Below, piece after piece: positions 8,476 through 16,755 of a stretch of 64,000 nt of DNA. The stretch comes from an uncultured Clostridia bacterium (lineage in GTDB: Bacteria > Bacillota > Clostridia > Christensenellales > Aristaeellaceae), in assembly GCA_934632155.1 (NCBI GenBank), contig CAKTXZ010000001.1, forward strand, positions 1 through 64,000. Direction: 5' to 3'. The notes under the pieces were generated by a model, which saw only the letters and a list, made by a program, of their open reading frames with translations, was not told the DNA's origin and made no database searches. The position numbers and the translations under genes were made by a program. Each line of letters starts with the position of its first letter. Position 1 is the stretch's first letter.

Positions 8476-9585
8476 ATGTCGGCGTTTTTCAATGAACTGC
8501 TGGGCAACGCGCTGAACGTGACATGGCAAATGGCGGTAATGTGGGTCATCGGCGGCGCGCTGATCTATCTGGCGATCAAGAAGGACATGGAGCCCAGCCT
8601 GCTGCTGCCCATGGGCTTTGGCGCGATTCTGGTGAATCTGCCGCAGTCCGGCGCGATCGAGACGCTTACCACGCTGTTCAAGGCGGGCATTGACAACGAG
8701 CTGTTTCCGCTGCTGCTCTTTATCGGCATCGGCGCGATGATCGATTTCGGCCCCGTGCTGAACGACCCGAAGCTGATGCTCTTTGGCGCAGCGGCGCAGT
8801 TTGGTATTTTCTTTACGCTGTCCATGGCGCGCCTGTTCGGCTTTGACCTGATGGACGCGGCCTCCATCGCCGTTATCGGCGCGGCGGACGGCCCGACGGC
8901 CATCGTGGTGGCGCAGGCGCTGGGCAGCCGGTATCTGGGCGCGATCATGGTGGCGGCGTATTCGTACATGGCGCTGGTGCCCATTGTGCAGCCGCCGGTC
9001 ATTCGCATGCTGACCACGAGGAAGGAACGGCTGATTCGCATGCCCTATGAGCAGCGCAACGTTTCCAAGGCCACGCGCATTCTTTTCCCCGTGATGGTGA
9101 CGATGCTGGTGGGCATTATCGCGCCCGGCGCGGTGGCGTTGGTGGGCTTCCTGATGTTCGGCAACCTCTTGCGCGAATGCGGCGTGCTGGACAGCCTGTC
9201 TGAAACGGCGCAGAAGGTGCTGGCCAACCTGATTACGCTCTTCCTTGGCCTGACCATCGCCGTGCGGATGCAGGCGGCGGAGTTCCTTGCGCTGGATACG
9301 CTGCTGATTCTGGCGCTGGGGCTGGTGGCGTTCGTGTTCGATACGGCCGGCGGCGTGCTGTTCGCAAAGCTGATGAACCTTCTGAGCAAAAAGAAGGTGA
9401 ACCCCATGATCGGCGCATGCGGCATCAGCGCGTTTCCGATGAGCAGCCGTGTGGTGCATAAAATGGGGCTGAAGGAGGATCCGCAGAATTTCCTGCTGAT
9501 GCATACGGTGGGCGTGAACGTATCGGGGCAGATCGCCTCGGTCATCGCGGGCGGATTGATTCTCAGCTTCTTTGCGCAGCATTGA
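8476..9585 (+). CDS. Na+-translocating decarboxylase beta subunit (OadB/GcdB/MmdB family)
   Basis: This 369-residue polytopic membrane protein carries the ion-pathway signatures of the family: GAADGPTAI with the key Asp, and GACGISAFPMSSRV near the C-terminus. The beta subunit decarboxylates carboxybiotin and couples this to Na+ export. The start at 8476 is set by GGAGGGGG about 8 nt upstream; an earlier ATG at 8443 lies inside the promoter region. Only a small gamma-like gene follows. No carboxyltransferase alpha subunit or biotin carrier is nearby, so the substrate (oxaloacetate, methylmalonyl-CoA or glutaconyl-CoA) cannot be assigned. Confidence 0.92.
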   Translation: MSAFFNELLGNALNVTWQMAVMWVIGGALIYLAIKKDMEPSLLLPMGFGAILVNLPQSGAIETLTTLFKAGIDNELFPLLLFIGIGAMIDFGPVLNDPKLMLFGAAAQFGIFFTLSMARLFGFDLMDAASIAVIGAADGPTAIVVAQALGSRYLGAIMVAAYSYMALVPIVQPPVIRMLTTRKERLIRMPYEQRNVSKATRILFPVMVTMLVGIIAPGAVALVGFLMFGNLLRECGVLDSLSETAQKVLANLITLFLGLTIAVRMQAAEFLALDTLLILALGLVAFVFDTAGGVLFAKLMNLLSKKKVNPMIGACGISAFPMSSRVVHKMGLKEDPQNFLLMHTVGVNVSGQIASVIAGGLILSFFAQH

Positions 9586-9599
9586 CAGGAGGTATCAAA

Positions 9600-9818
9600 A
9601 TGAATAAATATACATATTGCGCATTTTTCGCCGTATGGACGCTCCTGCTGCGTCCCGCCGTTTCGCTGGCGGAGGAGGGATTGCGCATAGACGGCGCGGC
9701 CTTTGTGGATTCTTTGCAGTATATGCTAAAGGGCATGGCGGGCATCTTCATCGTGACCGGGCTGATTATCCTGCTGCTGATTGCGCTGGAAAAGGCGACG
9801 AAGCCAAAAGGAAAATGA
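9600..9818 (+). CDS. Small decarboxylase gamma-like membrane protein
   Basis: This 72-residue protein has a hydrophobic, signal-like N-terminus, a short soluble stretch, one strong transmembrane segment (GMAGIFIVTGLIILLLIAL) and a basic tail. That architecture fits OadG-type gamma subunits, which anchor and assemble the sodium-pump decarboxylase. It begins 14 nt after the beta subunit and has AGGAGG upstream, so it is co-transcribed. The family call rests on context and topology more than on conserved residues. Confidence 0.7.
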   Translation: MNKYTYCAFFAVWTLLLRPAVSLAEEGLRIDGAAFVDSLQYMLKGMAGIFIVTGLIILLLIALEKATKPKGK

Positions 9819-9849
9819 CGAAAAAAACAGAGGATATACAATTTTCCTC

Positions 9850-9885
9850 TTGAATAAAGACTGGGTTGTGAATATACTTATTCAA
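9850..9885 (+). promoter_or_regulatory. liv operon promoter overlapped by an inverted repeat
   Basis: TTGAAT (9850-9855), a 17-bp spacer and TATACT (9873-9878) form a strong promoter. TTGAATAA (9850-9857) and TTATTCAA (9878-9885) are perfect inverted repeats embracing it, and GAATA-TACT-TATTC overlaps the -10. The position suits a repressor operator, which is inference. Confidence 0.75.
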
Positions 9886-9934
9886 TAATTCGAGGGAAGC
9901 CCCGAATGCACCGAAAAAAGGAGGCGGTTTTTCC

Positions 9935-11059
9935 ATGAAGAAATTTGTGTGTGCGATGCTGACGGTGGTCATGCTGCTGGCGCTTGGCGTTTCCGCCAAC
10001 GCGGAAGGTGCGATTAAGATTGGTATGTCCGGCCCGATGACGGGCGGCGCGGCCGATTACGGCATTTCGACGCGCAACGGCGAGCAACTGGCCGTGGATG
10101 AGATCAACGCGCTGGGCGGCATTCAGCTGGAGCTGAACGCGCAGGACGACGAGGGCGACGCCGAAAAGGCGATCAACGCCTATAACGTGCTGATGGACTG
10201 GGGCATGCAGATGATGGCCGGCACGGTGACGACCACGCCCTGCACGGCGGTCGCCGCACAGGCGTACGAGGAGCGGCTGTTCATGCTGACGCCCTCGGCC
10301 TCCTCTCCCGTGGTGACGGAGGGCAAGGATAACGTCTTCCGCATTTGCTTTAGCGACCCGGATCAGGGCTCTGCCTCCGCGCAGTATATCGCGGAGAAGA
10401 AGCTGGCGCAGAAGGTCGCCGTCATTTACAATAATTCCGACAGCTATTCCACGGGCATTTATCAGGTGTTCGAGGCCAGGGCCAAGGCGCTGGGGCTGGA
10501 GGTTGTGAGCGTATCGACCTTTACCGAGGATACGACCGACTTTTCCGTGCAGGTAAGCAGCGCCAAGCAGGCCGGGGCCGAGCTGGTCTTCCTGCCCATC
10601 TACTACACGCCCGCCTCGATGATCCTCAAGCAGGCCGCCGTGATGGATTATAAGCCCACCTTTTTCGGCGTGGACGGCATGGACGGCATTCTGGGCATCG
10701 AGGGCTTTGATACCTCGCTGGCCGAGGGCGTGCTGCTGCTGACGCCCTTCTCCGCCGATTCGAAGGAGGAAAAATCCGCCGCGTTTACGGCCGCGTACGA
10801 GGCCAAGTACGGCGTTGCCCCCACACAGTTCGCCGCCGACGGCTATGACGCCATTTACGCGCTCTACGACGCGATTGTCAAGACGGGCATCACCGCCGAT
10901 ACCCCCTATGAGGAATGCTGCGAGAAGCTCGTTTCCGTCTTCCCCACGATGGAGGTTGCGGGCGTAACCGGCACGATGACGTGGAACGATAAGGGCGACG
11001 CGTCCAAGGAGCCTTACGCCGTCGTCATCAAGAACGGCGCTTACGTGGGCATGGAGTAA
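9935..11059 (+). CDS. livJ: Branched-chain amino acid/amide ABC transporter substrate-binding protein
   Basis: The 374-residue protein has a Sec signal peptide (K-rich start, hydrophobic core, cleavage near ANA-EG) and a periplasmic-binding fold type I beginning IKIGMSGPMTGGAADYG, as in LivJ/UrtA. It would capture a branched-chain amino acid or an amide. No lipobox cysteine is present, unusual for a Gram-positive binding protein. AAAGGAGG precedes the ATG. The permease and ATPase genes follow after an intrinsic terminator, an arrangement that yields more binding protein than membrane components. Confidence 0.92.
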   Translation: MKKFVCAMLTVVMLLALGVSANAEGAIKIGMSGPMTGGAADYGISTRNGEQLAVDEINALGGIQLELNAQDDEGDAEKAINAYNVLMDWGMQMMAGTVTTTPCTAVAAQAYEERLFMLTPSASSPVVTEGKDNVFRICFSDPDQGSASAQYIAEKKLAQKVAVIYNNSDSYSTGIYQVFEARAKALGLEVVSVSTFTEDTTDFSVQVSSAKQAGAELVFLPIYYTPASMILKQAAVMDYKPTFFGVDGMDGILGIEGFDTSLAEGVLLLTPFSADSKEEKSAAFTAAYEAKYGVAPTQFAADGYDAIYALYDAIVKTGITADTPYEECCEKLVSVFPTMEVAGVTGTMTWNDKGDASKEPYAVVIKNGAYVGME

Positions 11060-11071
11060 ACGAAGAATCCA

Positions 11072-11110
11072 CCGCCCCATCCGCTTATACGCGCTTGGGG
11101 CGGCTTTTTT
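11072..11110 (+). terminator. Intra-operon terminator between livJ and livH
   Basis: An 8-bp stem (CCGCCCCA / TGGGGCGG) with a 16-nt loop is followed by C and six T residues. Confidence 0.87.
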
Positions 11111-11134
11111 CAAACGTAGTCCCCGCGTATGGCC

Positions 11135-11202
11135 GTAACCAATGGCATGCATCGCCATTGGTTACTTTTCAATATGGAACGGTTGGTTGTTTTTCAATAT
11201 GG
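11135..11202 (+). repeat. Perfect hairpin and direct repeats before livH
   Basis: GTAACCAATGGC and GCCATTGGTTAC (11135-11146, 11154-11165) form a perfect 12-bp stem with a 7-nt loop, followed by TTTT. TTTTCAATATGG then occurs twice, at 11166-11177 and 11191-11202, 25 bp apart. It may be a second attenuator or a regulator site. Confidence 0.75.
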
Positions 11203-11234
11203 TTCAAGGAAAAGACGAGCGAGGGTGAGATTTC

Positions 11235-12119
11235 ATGACGCTGTTCCTCTCCTATCTGATCAACGGCATCAGCCTCGGCAGCGTATACGCCATTATCGCG
11301 CTGGGCTACACGATGGTTTACGGCATTGCGAAGATGCTCAATTTTGCGCACGGCGACGTGATTATGGTCGGCGCGTATGTTTCCTATTGCGCCACGCAGT
11401 ACTGGGGCTTCCCGCCGCTTCTTTCCGTGCTGGCCGCCATGCTGGTGTGCACGGCGCTGGGTGTATTGATTGAGGGGCTGGCCTATAAGCCGCTGCGGCA
11501 GGCGGCTTCGCTGGCGGTGCTGATTACGGCCATCGGCATGAGCTATCTGTTGCAGAATCTGGCGCTGCTGATCTGGGGCGCGGCGCCCAAATCCTTCCCC
11601 TCGCTGCTCAAGCTCGGCTCGCTTACCTTCTTTGACGGGCAGCTGATTATCAGCGGCGCGGCCATGGTTACGGTGCTGGCCAACATTGTTATCATGGTTG
11701 CGCTGACGCTTTTTACGGGCAAAACCAAAATGGGGAAGGCCATGCGCTGCGTATCGGAGGATAAGGGCGCGGCGGAGCTGATGGGCATCAACGTCAACCG
11801 CACCATTTCCGTCACCTTCGCCATCGGCTCGGCGCTGGCGGCGGTGGCCGGCGTGCTGCTGTGCTCGTCCTATCCCACGCTGATGCCCACGACCGGCTCC
11901 ATGCCGGGCATCAAGGCCTTTACCGCGGCGGTGTTCGGCGGTATCGGCTCCATTCCCGGCGCGATGCTGGGCGGCGTGCTGCTGGGCGTGATTGAGATTC
12001 TGGGCAAGGCGTATGTTTCCACGGAGCTGGGCGACGCGTTCGTCTTTGCCGTGCTGATTGTGGTGCTGCTGTTCAAACCCACGGGCCTGCTGGGCAGGCA
12101 GGTGCGGGAAAAGGTGTGA
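11235..12119 (+). CDS. livH: Branched-chain amino acid ABC transporter permease, LivH type
   Basis: This 294-residue polytopic inner-membrane permease has the LivH hallmarks: the start NGISLGSVYAIIALGYTMVYGI, NFAHGD, and RAVSED/DKGAAELMGIN-like cytoplasmic loop sequence (CVSEDKGAAELMGIN). It pairs with LivM to form the channel. Ten nucleotides separate it from livM, so the pair is co-transcribed. Confidence 0.94.
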   Translation: MTLFLSYLINGISLGSVYAIIALGYTMVYGIAKMLNFAHGDVIMVGAYVSYCATQYWGFPPLLSVLAAMLVCTALGVLIEGLAYKPLRQAASLAVLITAIGMSYLLQNLALLIWGAAPKSFPSLLKLGSLTFFDGQLIISGAAMVTVLANIVIMVALTLFTGKTKMGKAMRCVSEDKGAAELMGINVNRTISVTFAIGSALAAVAGVLLCSSYPTLMPTTGSMPGIKAFTAAVFGGIGSIPGAMLGGVLLGVIEILGKAYVSTELGDAFVFAVLIVVLLFKPTGLLGRQVREKV

Positions 12120-12129
12120 GGTGATAGGG

Positions 12130-13209
12130 ATGAGAAAAAGCGTGCGCATCCATAAAACCACCCTGAACAATTTGATTACCTACGCGTTGGTTATTCTCGC
12201 CTTTGTCGCCTGTCAGCTGGCCGTCAACGGCACGATTCCCGGCTTCAAAATGAGCCGCTCGCTTAAAGGGCAGCTGGTGCCGATCTGCGTGTATATCGTC
12301 ATGGCGGTTTCGCTGAACCTGACGGTGGGCGTTTCGGGCGAGCTGAGCCTCGGCCATGCCGGCTTTATGAGCATCGGCGCGTTTTCGGGAATCGTGATGT
12401 CCTCATGGCTGCTTTCAGCCTTTGACATGACCAGCACAACGGCGCGGCTGATACTGGCCATGGTGACGGGCGGCGTGTTCGCGGCGATTGCGGGCGTGCT
12501 GATCGGCATTCCTGTGCTTCGGCTTCGGGGCGATTATCTGGCCATTGTAACGCTGGCCTTTGGCGAAATTATCCGCAGCGTGCTCAATTGCCTGTACATT
12601 TCGGTGGACGGTCGCGCGCTGCACATTGCCCTCGGCAGCCCGAGCATTCCGGGCAAGCTGGTGGTCAACGGCCCGGCGGGCGCTGTGGGCGTGGCCAAGA
12701 TATCCACGTTCGTCATGGGCTTCGCGCTGGTGATGCTTACGCTCGTTGTCGTGCTGAACCTGATTAACAGCCGCTCCGGCCGTGCCATCATGGCCATTCG
12801 CGATTCGCGCATCGCCGCCGAATCGGTGGGCATTCATGTGACCAAGTACAAGATGATGGCTTTTGTGATTTCCGCCGCGCTGGCGGGCATGGCGGGCGCG
12901 CTGTTCGGCCTGAACTATTCGACCGTCGCCGCCTCCAAATTCAAGTTCGATACCTCTATTCTGGTGCTGGTGTTCGTCGTGCTGGGCGGAATCGGCAATA
13001 TTCGCGGCTCGGTCATCGCCGCGGCGCTGCTGACCATTCTGCCAGAGCTGCTGCGCGCGTTCAGCGATTACCGCATGCTGGTATACGCGATTGTGCTGAT
13101 TCTGGTCATGCTGCTGACGAACAACCCGCAGCTGGCGGGCGTCCGGGAAAGGCTGACGCCCAAGAAGCGCCCCGCGGCCGACCCTGCGAAGGGAGGCGAC
13201 CGTTCATGA
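12130..13209 (+). CDS. livM: Branched-chain amino acid ABC transporter permease, LivM type
   Basis: The 359-residue permease has the LivM signatures NLTVGVSGELSLGHAGFMSIGA and the EAA-like loop RDSRIAAESVGI before a final set of helices ending in a VLGGIGNIRGSVIAA segment. The ATG at 12130 lies just after the livH stop; longer upstream readings overlap livH and are less likely. Its stop overlaps the livG start (ATGA at 13206-13209), pointing to translational coupling. Confidence 0.94.
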   Translation: MRKSVRIHKTTLNNLITYALVILAFVACQLAVNGTIPGFKMSRSLKGQLVPICVYIVMAVSLNLTVGVSGELSLGHAGFMSIGAFSGIVMSSWLLSAFDMTSTTARLILAMVTGGVFAAIAGVLIGIPVLRLRGDYLAIVTLAFGEIIRSVLNCLYISVDGRALHIALGSPSIPGKLVVNGPAGAVGVAKISTFVMGFALVMLTLVVVLNLINSRSGRAIMAIRDSRIAAESVGIHVTKYKMMAFVISAALAGMAGALFGLNYSTVAASKFKFDTSILVLVFVVLGGIGNIRGSVIAAALLTILPELLRAFSDYRMLVYAIVLILVMLLTNNPQLAGVRERLTPKKRPAADPAKGGDRS

Positions 13210-14069
13210 GCACGAAGCGCTTTAACCAGAACACGCGCATGGTGCCCGTTCCCAGCCACAGCATCGTGCCAGAGCGCGACGTGGGGCTTTGCCCTGTGCT
13301 GGAGGCGCGCCATCTGGGCATTGATTTTGGCGGCCTGCACGCTGTGGAGGATTTTAACCTGACCATTGGCAAAACGGAAATCGCCGGCCTGATCGGCCCC
13401 AACGGCGCGGGCAAAACGACGGTGTTTAACCTGCTGACCAAGGTGTATCAGCCCACCAGCGGCACCGTCATGATTAACGGCAAGGATACCGCGGGCATGA
13501 CCTGCGAGCAGGCCAACCGCCTGGGCGTCGCGCGCACCTTCCAGAACATCCGCCTCTTTGGCAACATGACGGTGGAGGAAAATGTGCGCATCGGCCTGCA
13601 CAACCAGATTCGCTACAGTGCGCTGGAGGGAATCCTGCGCCTTCCCGCCTTCTGGAAGCAGGAAAAAAGGCAGCATGAAAAGGCGCTTTCCCTGCTGAGC
13701 ATTTTCGATATGCAGGATCTTGCGGCGGTCAAGGCCGGCTCGTTGCCCTACGGCGCGCAGCGGCGGCTGGAGATCGTGCGCGCGCTGGCGACGAACCCCT
13801 GCCTGCTGCTGCTGGACGAGCCCGCCGCCGGCATGAACCCGCACGAGACGGAGGAGCTGATGGAGAACATCATCAAGATTCGCGATCAGTTCCAAATCGC
13901 CGTTATGCTGATCGAGCACGATATGCGCCTTGTCATGGGCATTTGCGAGGGCATTTGCGTGCTCAATTACGGCAAGGTGATCGCCAAGGGAACCGCCGAG
14001 GAGATTCAGGCCAACCCCATCGTGATCGAGGCGTACCTTGGCAAGCGAAAGGAGGAGCGCCATGAGTAA
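13206..14069 (+). CDS. livG: Branched-chain amino acid ABC transporter ATP-binding protein, LivG
   Basis: This 287-residue ABC ATPase has Walker A GPNGAGKTT, a degenerate signature region (LPYGAQRRLEI in place of LSGGQ, usual for LivG), Walker B LLLLDEPAAG and an H-loop IEHDM. An N-terminal extension of about 30 residues precedes the nucleotide-binding domain. It starts within the livM stop codon. Confidence 0.95.
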   Translation: MSTKRFNQNTRMVPVPSHSIVPERDVGLCPVLEARHLGIDFGGLHAVEDFNLTIGKTEIAGLIGPNGAGKTTVFNLLTKVYQPTSGTVMINGKDTAGMTCEQANRLGVARTFQNIRLFGNMTVEENVRIGLHNQIRYSALEGILRLPAFWKQEKRQHEKALSLLSIFDMQDLAAVKAGSLPYGAQRRLEIVRALATNPCLLLLDEPAAGMNPHETEELMENIIKIRDQFQIAVMLIEHDMRLVMGICEGICVLNYGKVIAKGTAEEIQANPIVIEAYLGKRKEERHE

Positions 14070-14772
14070 CCTGTTGGCGGTTGAGCATATCAACGTTTAT
14101 TACGGCGCGATTCACGCGATCAAGGATGTATCCTTTCAGGTTACGGAGGGGGAAATCGTTACCCTGATCGGCGCGAACGGCGCGGGAAAATCCACGATAC
14201 TCAACACCGTCGCGGGCCTGCTGCATCCGCGCGGAGGGCAGATTACCCTCAACGCCCGGAGCATTGCCGGCATGCCTGCCAGCCGCATTGTTTCCTACGG
14301 CATGGCGCTGTGCCCGGAGGGGCGGCGCATCTTCCAGCAGATGACCGTGCGCGAAAATCTGGAAATGGGCGGCTATACCCGCCCCGGCGGCGAGATCGAC
14401 GCGTCGCTGGCCGATGTGTTCATGCGCTTCCCACGCCTGAGGGAGCGTGAAAAGCAAATCGCCGGCACGCTTTCCGGCGGCGAGCAGCAGATGCTTGCCA
14501 TGGGACGCGCGCTGATGAGCAAGCCCAAGCTGCTCATGCTCGACGAGCCCTCGATGGGTCTGGCGCCCATTCTGGTGGAGCAAATTTTTGATATTATTCA
14601 GGAGCTTCACACCGCCGGAACGACCATTCTGCTGGTGGAGCAAAACGCGTCGATGGCGCTTTCCGTCGCCGATTACGCCTATGTGCTGGAGACGGGCAGG
14701 ATTGTCATGAGCGGCCGCGCGCAGGAGCTTCTGCACGACGACGCCGTGCAAAAGGCTTATCTGGGCAGCTGA
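14062..14772 (+). CDS. livF: Branched-chain amino acid ABC transporter ATP-binding protein, LivF
   Basis: The 236-residue ATPase has Walker A GANGAGKST, signature LSGGEQQML, Walker B LLMLDEPSMG and H-loop VEQN as in LivF. The start at 14062 has AAAGGAGGA upstream and overlaps the end of livG by 8 nt. It is the last gene of the operon and pairs with LivG as a heterodimer. Confidence 0.95.
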   Translation: MSNLLAVEHINVYYGAIHAIKDVSFQVTEGEIVTLIGANGAGKSTILNTVAGLLHPRGGQITLNARSIAGMPASRIVSYGMALCPEGRRIFQQMTVRENLEMGGYTRPGGEIDASLADVFMRFPRLREREKQIAGTLSGGEQQMLAMGRALMSKPKLLMLDEPSMGLAPILVEQIFDIIQELHTAGTTILLVEQNASMALSVADYAYVLETGRIVMSGRAQELLHDDAVQKAYLGS

Positions 14773-14800
14773 GCGGGCGAAGGGGTTTGACGACGTTACG

Positions 14801-14828
14801 GCGGTGGGCTTTGCCGCCCGCCGCTTTT
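14801..14828 (+). terminator. Terminator of the liv operon
   Basis: GCGGTGGGC pairs with GCCCGCCGC (one G-T pair) around a short loop and is followed by TTTT. Confidence 0.72.
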
Positions 14829-15132
14829 CCCGCCGCGGGCGCTTTATCCGGCGCTGTTTGAATCCATATGAAACGCAAAATACTCCGACCCATGGGCGCA
14901 ACGCCGATGCGTCGGGGTTTTGTATTTGCGCCGCTTCGCCTGCCGCCGGGGGCGGAAGGGGAGCGCTTCGGGACGAAAGCGGCTTGGCGCGGCGCCGGAT
15001 TGGATAGGCGGCGTTTGCCAGCGCCCTTCTGCTCCGGCGCAAAGATGCGCTTTGCTCTCGCCGTGTTTTTTCTTCAGAAGAAGCGCATGCGCAGGAATGA
15101 AAAAGCGCGCGTTTTTTGATGCAATTCTCTCC
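14829..15132. other. Gene-free stretch between livF and the MATE gene
   Basis: I find no gene here. CCGAC...GTCGG followed by GGTTTT (about 14887-14924) may be a second weak terminator. The rest is GC-rich intergenic DNA. Confidence 0.5.
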
Positions 15133-15161
15133 TTGCCGCGCGGGGGGTTCGGGGGTATAAT
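15133..15161 (+). promoter_or_regulatory. Promoter for the MATE transporter
   Basis: TTGCCG (15133-15138), a 17-bp spacer and a consensus TATAAT (15156-15161) lie 31 nt before the start codon. Confidence 0.75.
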
Positions 15162-15192
15162 AAAAAAGTATGACGAAGGAGGGAATGATGCG

Positions 15193-16563
15193 ATGCGAAA
15201 GCAAAATGCGCCCGAAAAGGAAAGCATGTTTACCCGTCGGACGCTGATGGCGCTGATTTTGCCGCTGATAGCGGAGCAATTTCTGGCGGTTCTGGTCGGC
15301 ATGGCGGATACGGTGATGGTTTCGGGCGTGGGCGACAGCGCCGTGGCGGCTGTTTCGACCGTGGACGCGATCAACACGCTGATTATTCAGCTTTTTTCCG
15401 CGATGAGCGCCGGCGGCGCGGTGGTGGCGGCGCAGTATCTCGGCCATCAGGATCGAAAGAACGCCTGCAGCGCGGCGAAGCAGCTGATGCTTTCCACGCT
15501 GATCCTCGCGTCGCTGATTTCGTTGCTGACCGTGGCGTTTCACCGCCCGATCGTCGGCCTGCTGGACGACGGCAGCGACCCTGCGACGCGCAATCAATCC
15601 TATACCTATCTGCTGATTACGGCGTTCTCCTTTCCGTTTTTGGGGCTGTATAATGGCGGTGTCGGCCTGATGCGCGCGATGGGGAATTCCAAGGCGTCGA
15701 TGTTTACCAGCCTCGCCATGAACCTGATTAACATTGTGGGCAACGCGCTGCTGATTCATCCCTGCGGGCTGGGCGTGGCAGGCGCGGCCGTTTCCACGCT
15801 GCTTTCACGCATGGTATCCGCGATGGTGATTCTGCGGCTGATTTATAACCAGAATTTGGCCATTCATTTGGAGCCCGTGTATGACCGCAGAACGTATTTC
15901 CGGCTGGATTTTGAGATGGTTCGCCGCATATTCCGCATCGGCGTGCCCAACGGACTGGAAAACAGCCTGTTTCAGGTGGGCAAGGTGCTGATTATGGGCA
16001 TCATCACCACCTTTTCCACGCCCCTGCGCGCGGCGAACGGCATTGTGGGCAGCATATCGAGCATCGTGAATATTCCGGGCTCTGCGATTGGGCTGGCCTC
16101 CATCGCCGTCATCGGCCAGCTGATCGGCGCGGGCGAAAAGGAGGAGGCGCGGCGATACGGCAAAAAGCTGCTGGGGCTGATGTATGTGGCGGTTTTCCCG
16201 CTGAATCTGGCGCTTTTGTTTGTGGCGGAGCCGGTGGTGCGCCTGTTCAAGCTTTCCGAGGCGGGCATTCCGGCGGCGGTGCAGATTGCGCGGCTGTACG
16301 CGTTTTTGTCCATTTTCACATGGGCGCCCTCCTTCGGGCTTCCCAACATCCTGCGCGCGGCGGGCGACGCGCGCTACACGATGGTCGTGTCGGTGGTGAG
16401 CATGCTGACGCTGCGGCTGGGCGCGAGCTATCTGCTGGTGTACGGCATGGGGCTTTCGCTGCTGGGCGTATGGATCGCCATGCACATGGACTGGGTCGCG
16501 CGCGGCGTGTGCTTTGTCGCACGCTTCATGGGCAGAAAATGGCTGGAGAAAAAGGTGATTTAG
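15193..16563 (+). CDS. MATE family efflux transporter
   Basis: The 456-residue membrane protein has about twelve hydrophobic segments in two homologous halves typical of MATE (MatE) proteins, which export drugs or metabolites in exchange for Na+ or H+. Recognisable pieces are LPLIAEQFLAVLVGMADTVMVS at the start of the first half and the RIGVPNGLENSLFQVGKV loop at the start of the second. The ATG at 15193 has AAGGAGGG about 9 nt upstream and a good promoter before it. A longer upstream frame would run through the promoter. It is likely a single-gene unit. A distant second MATE gene lies at 24361-25737. Confidence 0.92.
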   Translation: MRKQNAPEKESMFTRRTLMALILPLIAEQFLAVLVGMADTVMVSGVGDSAVAAVSTVDAINTLIIQLFSAMSAGGAVVAAQYLGHQDRKNACSAAKQLMLSTLILASLISLLTVAFHRPIVGLLDDGSDPATRNQSYTYLLITAFSFPFLGLYNGGVGLMRAMGNSKASMFTSLAMNLINIVGNALLIHPCGLGVAGAAVSTLLSRMVSAMVILRLIYNQNLAIHLEPVYDRRTYFRLDFEMVRRIFRIGVPNGLENSLFQVGKVLIMGIITTFSTPLRAANGIVGSISSIVNIPGSAIGLASIAVIGQLIGAGEKEEARRYGKKLLGLMYVAVFPLNLALLFVAEPVVRLFKLSEAGIPAAVQIARLYAFLSIFTWAPSFGLPNILRAAGDARYTMVVSVVSMLTLRLGASYLLVYGMGLSLLGVWIAMHMDWVARGVCFVARFMGRKWLEKKVI

Positions 16564-16755
16564 CAGGCGCATTTCAATTCGCCGGGCGGCGCTTCAGCCC
16601 TCTTGCGGCTTTAAGCCGGCGCTTGCCGCCGGGGTAACCTTCGGTTTTGAACCGCAAGAAAGCCATCTGCCTCATTTTAGCGACACACGCTGGCGCAGCG
16701 CCGCGTTCGCGCGGCATTGCCCAGCCTGCAATGAAAGAAAAGAGAGGGAATAGAC

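Noticed and set aside
13963..15759. A 598-codon minus-strand frame opposite livG/livF and the MATE gene
   Set aside because: Same reason: it mirrors two well-supported genes and an intergenic region and has no ribosome binding site or recognisable product.
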